NCBI GenBank assembly: GCA_902765975.1 | Contig: CACXBO010000052.1 | Location: forward strand, 1 to 9,494 | Length of the DNA: 9,494 bases | Source: Oscillospiraceae bacterium | Lineage (GTDB): Bacteria; Bacillota; Clostridia; Oscillospirales; Oscillospiraceae | Direction: 5' to 3' | Shown: positions 6,909 through 9,494 of the stretch, piece after piece | Layout of the letters: each line of letters starts with the position of its first letter | Position numbering within the stretch: position 1 is the stretch's first letter | Made by a program: the position numbers and the translations under genes | Notes under the pieces: generated by a model | What the model was told of the DNA's origin: nothing | What the model saw: only the letters and a program-made list of their open reading frames with translations | Database searches by the model: none

Positions 6909-7385
6909 ATGGCTGATTCTAACAGATACAAAATGAGCGCGCAGCACCTTGAAGAGCTCAAATCGGAGCTTCTCTTTTTGAAGACCGTCAGAGAGAAGGA
7001 GGTTGCCGAGCAGATTAAGGAGGCAAGGAGCTTCGGAGACCTTTCGGAGAACTCTGAGTATGATGAGGCAAAGACCGAGCAGGGCAAGCTCTATTCCAAA
7101 ATTGCCGAGATAGAGGATCTTATCGAGCATGCCGAGATAACCGAGGAATCGGAGGATTCAAACAAGGTCGGCATAGGCAGCAAGGTTACTGTGAAGGATC
7201 TTGAGTTCGGAACGGTTGAAATGTATAAAATAGTAGGAAGCCAGGAGGCGAATCCTCTTACCGGACGCATCTCCGACGACTCTCCCTTCGGCAAGGGACT
7301 TTTCGGCCACGAGGCGGGCGACGTTGTAGAGGTAGACGCTCCTATGGGCGTTTTGAAGTTCGAGATAATAAGCATAGAAAAATAA
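6909..7385 (+). CDS. greA: Transcript cleavage/elongation factor GreA
   Basis: Binds the RNA polymerase secondary channel and stimulates cleavage of backtracked RNA, so that stalled elongation complexes can resume. The 158-residue length is that of the family. Residues 1-80 form the antiparallel coiled coil, with the diagnostic tip GDLSENSEYDEAK (43-55); acidic Asp44 and Glu47 correspond to the Mg-coordinating tip residues of E. coli GreA. The C-terminal FKBP-like domain carries the usual PLTGRISDDSPFGKGLFG and closing E-V-D-A-P-x-G segments. The ATG is preceded by AGAGG (6894-6898) at a 10-base spacing and lies just downstream of a consensus promoter. It is the first gene of a two-gene unit with lysS, a pairing common in Bacillota. 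Nothing is odd in the sequence. Confidence 0.97.
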   Translation: MADSNRYKMSAQHLEELKSELLFLKTVREKEVAEQIKEARSFGDLSENSEYDEAKTEQGKLYSKIAEIEDLIEHAEITEESEDSNKVGIGSKVTVKDLEFGTVEMYKIVGSQEANPLTGRISDDSPFGKGLFGHEAGDVVEVDAPMGVLKFEIISIEK

Positions 7386-7395
7386 GGCGGTTATT

Positions 7396-9336
7396 ATGGC
7401 AGAAGAAAATATAACTTCTCCGCAGGAGGATATTTCAGAGCTTCTTCAGATAAGGAGAGATAAGCTATCCGCTCTCTGCGAAGAGGGCAAGGACCCGTTT
7501 TATATAACGAAGTATCCGAGGACTTCATATTCTCAGGATATTAAAGAAGGCTTTGAGGCTCTTGAAAATCAGAAGGTCTCGATTGCCGGAAGAATAATGG
7601 CAAAGCGCGGTATGGGAAAGGCGATATTCGCCGATCTTATGGACGGCAAGGGCAGAATACAGATCTACGTTCGCCTTAACGACGTCGGCGACGAAGCTTT
7701 CCAGGCTTTCAGAAAGGTCGACATCGGAGATATAATCGGTGTTGAAGGCTTTGTATTCAAGACAAAAATGGGCGAGGTAAGCGTACATTGCGAGAAGCTC
7801 CAGCTTCTCTCCAAGAGCCTCAGGCCGCTTCCGGAAAAGTTTCACGGTCTCACGGATAAGGAGACGAGGTATCGCCAGAGATACGTCGACCTTATCGTAA
7901 ACCCGGACGTCAAGGATACTTTTGTAAAGCGCAGTATGATAATGCGCGAGCTGAGAGCCTTCCTTGACGGCAGAGGCTTTTTGGAAGTAGACACCCCTAT
8001 TCTCACGCCTTTTGAGATAGGCGCATCCGCAAGGCCGTTTTATACGCATCATAACACTCTCGATATGGATATGGTGCTGCGCATAGAGACCGAGCTCTAC
8101 CTCAAGAGGCTTATTGTCGGAGGTATGGAGAAGGTCTATGAGGTTGGCAGAATTTTCCGAAACGAGGGAATGGACGTCAAGCATAACCCCGAATTCACCA
8201 CTATCGAGCTATACGAGGCTTATACCGACTTCAGAGGAATGATGGAGCTGGTCGAGGACATGATGAAGACGGTCGCGATGAAGGTCTGCGGCAGTCTGGT
8301 TATCCCTTATCAGGGGCATCAGATAGACCTCGGTAACTGGGAAAAGCTTACGATGATCGAGGCAGTGAAGAAGTATTCCGGAGTAGATTACAACGAGTGG
8401 TCGACTGACGAGGACGCAATAAAGTGCGCGAAGGAGCACGGAGTCGAGCTGCCGGAGATTCCGACAAAGGGCTCTATTCTTGCAGAGTTTTTTGATGCTT
8501 TCGTTGAGGATAAGCTAATCCAGCCGACTTTCATCTATGATTACCCTGTCGAGATAAGCCCGCTTGCGAAGCGCAAGCCGAACGATCCCGCGTTTACGGA
8601 GCGCTTTGAGTATTTCATAAACGCAACCGAATTCGGCAACGCGTTCTCTGAGCTCAACGATCCTATCGACCAGCGCGCCAGGATGGAAAAGCAGGTTGCC
8701 GACAGAAAGGCTCTTGATCCGGAGACTAAGGCTCAGGTCGACTATGACTTTATTAACGCTCTGGAGTACGGTATGCCGCCTACCGGCGGTCTTGGCTTCG
8801 GTATAGACAGGCTCGTTATGCTTCTCACCGACAGCGATTCCATAAGAGACGTTTTGCTCTTCCCGACAATGAAACCTTTGGACAAGGAAAAGCCCGAAAA
8901 GGCCGAGTCCAGGACCGAAGAAAAGCCTGTTGAGGCGGCTCCTGTTGTTGAGGAGAAAATCGACTTCTCCAACGTGGAGATCGAACCGCTGTTTCAGGAC
9001 ACCGTGGACTTTGAAACCTTCAGCAAGTCCGACTTCCGCGCCGTGAAGGTACTGGAGTGCGAAGCGGTGCCCAAGTCCAAGAAGCTGCTCAAGTTCACCT
9101 TGGACGACGGCACGCCCGAAAAGCGCACCATCCTCAGCGGCATCCACGCTTTCTATGAGCCGGAACAGCTGATCGGCAAGACCTGCATCGCTATCACCAA
9201 CCTGCCGCCGCGGGCCATGATGGGCATAGAATCCTGCGGTATGCTCATCAGCGCCCTGCACCACGAAAACGGCGAAGAAAAGCTCCACCTGCTGATGGTG
9301 GACGACCACATTCCCGCCGGCGCGAAGATGTATTGA
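7396..9336 (+). CDS. lysS: Lysyl-tRNA synthetase (class II) with C-terminal tRNA-binding domain
   Basis: Charges tRNA-Lys with lysine using ATP. Of 646 residues, the first ~495 are a complete bacterial class II LysRS: an OB-fold anticodon-binding domain (about 55-160), motif 1 ending FLEVDTP (195-201), motif 2 FRNEGMDVKHNPEF (254-267), motif 3 GGLGFGIDR (464-472), and the usual ending DVLLFPTMKPL. A charged Glu/Lys/Pro linker (about 496-525) then leads to an EMAPII/Trbp111-type tRNA-binding OB domain (about 538-646), with KSKKLLKFTLDDG, RTILSGI, LIGKTCIAITNLPPR and MMGIESCGML, as in the C terminus of many MetRS. Such a domain should raise tRNA affinity non-specifically. Codon choice changes sharply near residues 515-525: CTG is 6 of about 42 Leu codons before and 8 of 13 after, and GTG is 2 of about 31 Val codons before and 5 of 6 after. 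The ATG lies 10 bases after the greA stop, with AAGGCGG between. Confidence 0.96.
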   Translation: MAEENITSPQEDISELLQIRRDKLSALCEEGKDPFYITKYPRTSYSQDIKEGFEALENQKVSIAGRIMAKRGMGKAIFADLMDGKGRIQIYVRLNDVGDEAFQAFRKVDIGDIIGVEGFVFKTKMGEVSVHCEKLQLLSKSLRPLPEKFHGLTDKETRYRQRYVDLIVNPDVKDTFVKRSMIMRELRAFLDGRGFLEVDTPILTPFEIGASARPFYTHHNTLDMDMVLRIETELYLKRLIVGGMEKVYEVGRIFRNEGMDVKHNPEFTTIELYEAYTDFRGMMELVEDMMKTVAMKVCGSLVIPYQGHQIDLGNWEKLTMIEAVKKYSGVDYNEWSTDEDAIKCAKEHGVELPEIPTKGSILAEFFDAFVEDKLIQPTFIYDYPVEISPLAKRKPNDPAFTERFEYFINATEFGNAFSELNDPIDQRARMEKQVADRKALDPETKAQVDYDFINALEYGMPPTGGLGFGIDRLVMLLTDSDSIRDVLLFPTMKPLDKEKPEKAESRTEEKPVEAAPVVEEKIDFSNVEIEPLFQDTVDFETFSKSDFRAVKVLECEAVPKSKKLLKFTLDDGTPEKRTILSGIHAFYEPEQLIGKTCIAITNLPPRAMMGIESCGMLISALHHENGEEKLHLLMVDDHIPAGAKMY

Positions 9337-9351
9337 TTCCGTTTTATCAAG

Positions 9352-9381
9352 GCCCTGTCCGCTTCGTCGGGCGGGGCTTTT
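9352..9381 (+). terminator. Intrinsic terminator after lysS
   Basis: GCCCTGTCCG (9352-9361) pairs with CGGGCGGGGC (9368-9377), ten pairs including two G-U, around the loop CTTCGT, and is followed by TTTT. Adenines at 9349-9350 can pair with the T run. It begins 15 bases after the lysS stop and would end the greA-lysS transcript. Confidence 0.8.
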
Positions 9382-9389
9382 CAGTTTCC

Positions 9390-9411
9390 AGACCGGATTC
9401 TGGTCTTTTTT
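9390..9411 (+). terminator. Second, weaker terminator-like hairpin
   Basis: AGACC (9390-9394) pairs with GGTCT (9402-9406) around a seven-base loop and runs into six T residues (9406-9411). It lies nine bases beyond the first terminator and just ahead of the ribosome site of the next gene. It may be a tandem back-up terminator or, if a promoter lies upstream, an attenuator of the following gene. No promoter was recognised between the two. Confidence 0.45.
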
Positions 9412-9429
9412 GAGGAAAGGAACCTGCTT

Positions 9430-9494
9430 ATGCTCCAATCCATCATCGACCGCTCCCGGCGCATCGTATTTTTCGGCGGGGCGGGGGTGTCCAC
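9430..9494 (+). CDS. Sirtuin-type NAD-dependent protein deacylase, 5' end only
   Basis: Only the first 21 codons and part of the next are present before the window ends. The product begins MLQSIIDRSRRIVFFGGAGV and continues S(T). The hydrophobic strand followed by GGAGVS is the N-terminal NAD-binding motif (GAGxS) of Sir2/CobB proteins, normally at about this distance from the start. Family members remove acyl groups from protein lysines using NAD. The ATG is preceded by AGGAAAGGA (9413-9421) at about 8 bases. Codons are GC-ending (CGC, CGG, ATC, TCC), matching the 3' end of lysS and not the genes further upstream. The downstream motifs (catalytic His, zinc cysteines) are outside the window, so functionality cannot be judged. 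Confidence 0.8.
   Translation, partial: MLQSIIDRSRRIVFFGGAGVS

Noticed and set aside
7525..8184. 219-residue minus-strand open frame opposite the LysRS core
   Set aside because: It is the reverse-strand shadow of conserved synthetase sequence, with no ribosome site or family motif of its own.
8515..9438. Long 307-residue open frame on the minus strand opposite lysS
   Set aside because: It lies opposite the clear LysRS coding frame, its translation shows no recognisable domain, and its openness is explained by the codon structure of the sense gene.

Overview
The window reads as chromosomal DNA of a Gram-positive bacterium, most likely a member of the Bacillota of clostridial type. That placement is an inference. 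It rests on AGGAG-like ribosome sites, a lipoprotein-type ABC binding protein, a YaaO/SpeA-like PLP decarboxylase, a greA-lysS pair and a lysyl-tRNA synthetase with an extra tRNA-binding domain. All supported genes lie on the + strand, and the coding is dense.

Layout. (1) Positions 1-549 hold the 3' end of a gene for a probable exported or surface protein with a Pro-Glu repeat linker, closed by a strong intrinsic terminator. (2) A sigma-A-like promoter near 610-638 and a short leader with a UUCG-capped hairpin precede a six-gene operon (705-6827). The operon encodes a substrate-binding lipoprotein, two permeases and two ATPases of the peptide/nickel ABC importer family, then a fold-type I PLP enzyme of the Orn/Lys/Arg decarboxylase family. 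Neighbouring genes overlap by 1-4 bases or are 1-2 bases apart, so they look translationally coupled. (3) A near-consensus promoter (TTGACA-16-TATAAT) drives greA (transcript cleavage factor) and lysS (lysyl-tRNA synthetase), 10 bases apart. (4) After lysS come two closely spaced terminator-like hairpins and the first 21 codons of a sirtuin-type NAD-dependent deacylase, cut by the window edge.

How the genes work together. The ABC importer should bind a peptide, metal chelate or related small ligand at the outer membrane face and import it using ATP. The co-transcribed decarboxylase suggests that a basic amino acid, perhaps released from imported peptides, is turned into a polyamine, but the substrate cannot be read from the sequence. 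greA and lysS are housekeeping genes for transcription and translation.

The most notable signal is an abrupt change in codon choice inside lysS, near 8.9-8.96 kb. It coincides with the start of the C-terminal tRNA-binding domain and continues into the sirtuin gene. Either a 3' segment was acquired by recombination or the contig is an assembly chimera. I saw no CRISPR array, insertion sequence, phage or defence gene, or RNA gene, and nothing that clearly amounts to a new biological system.
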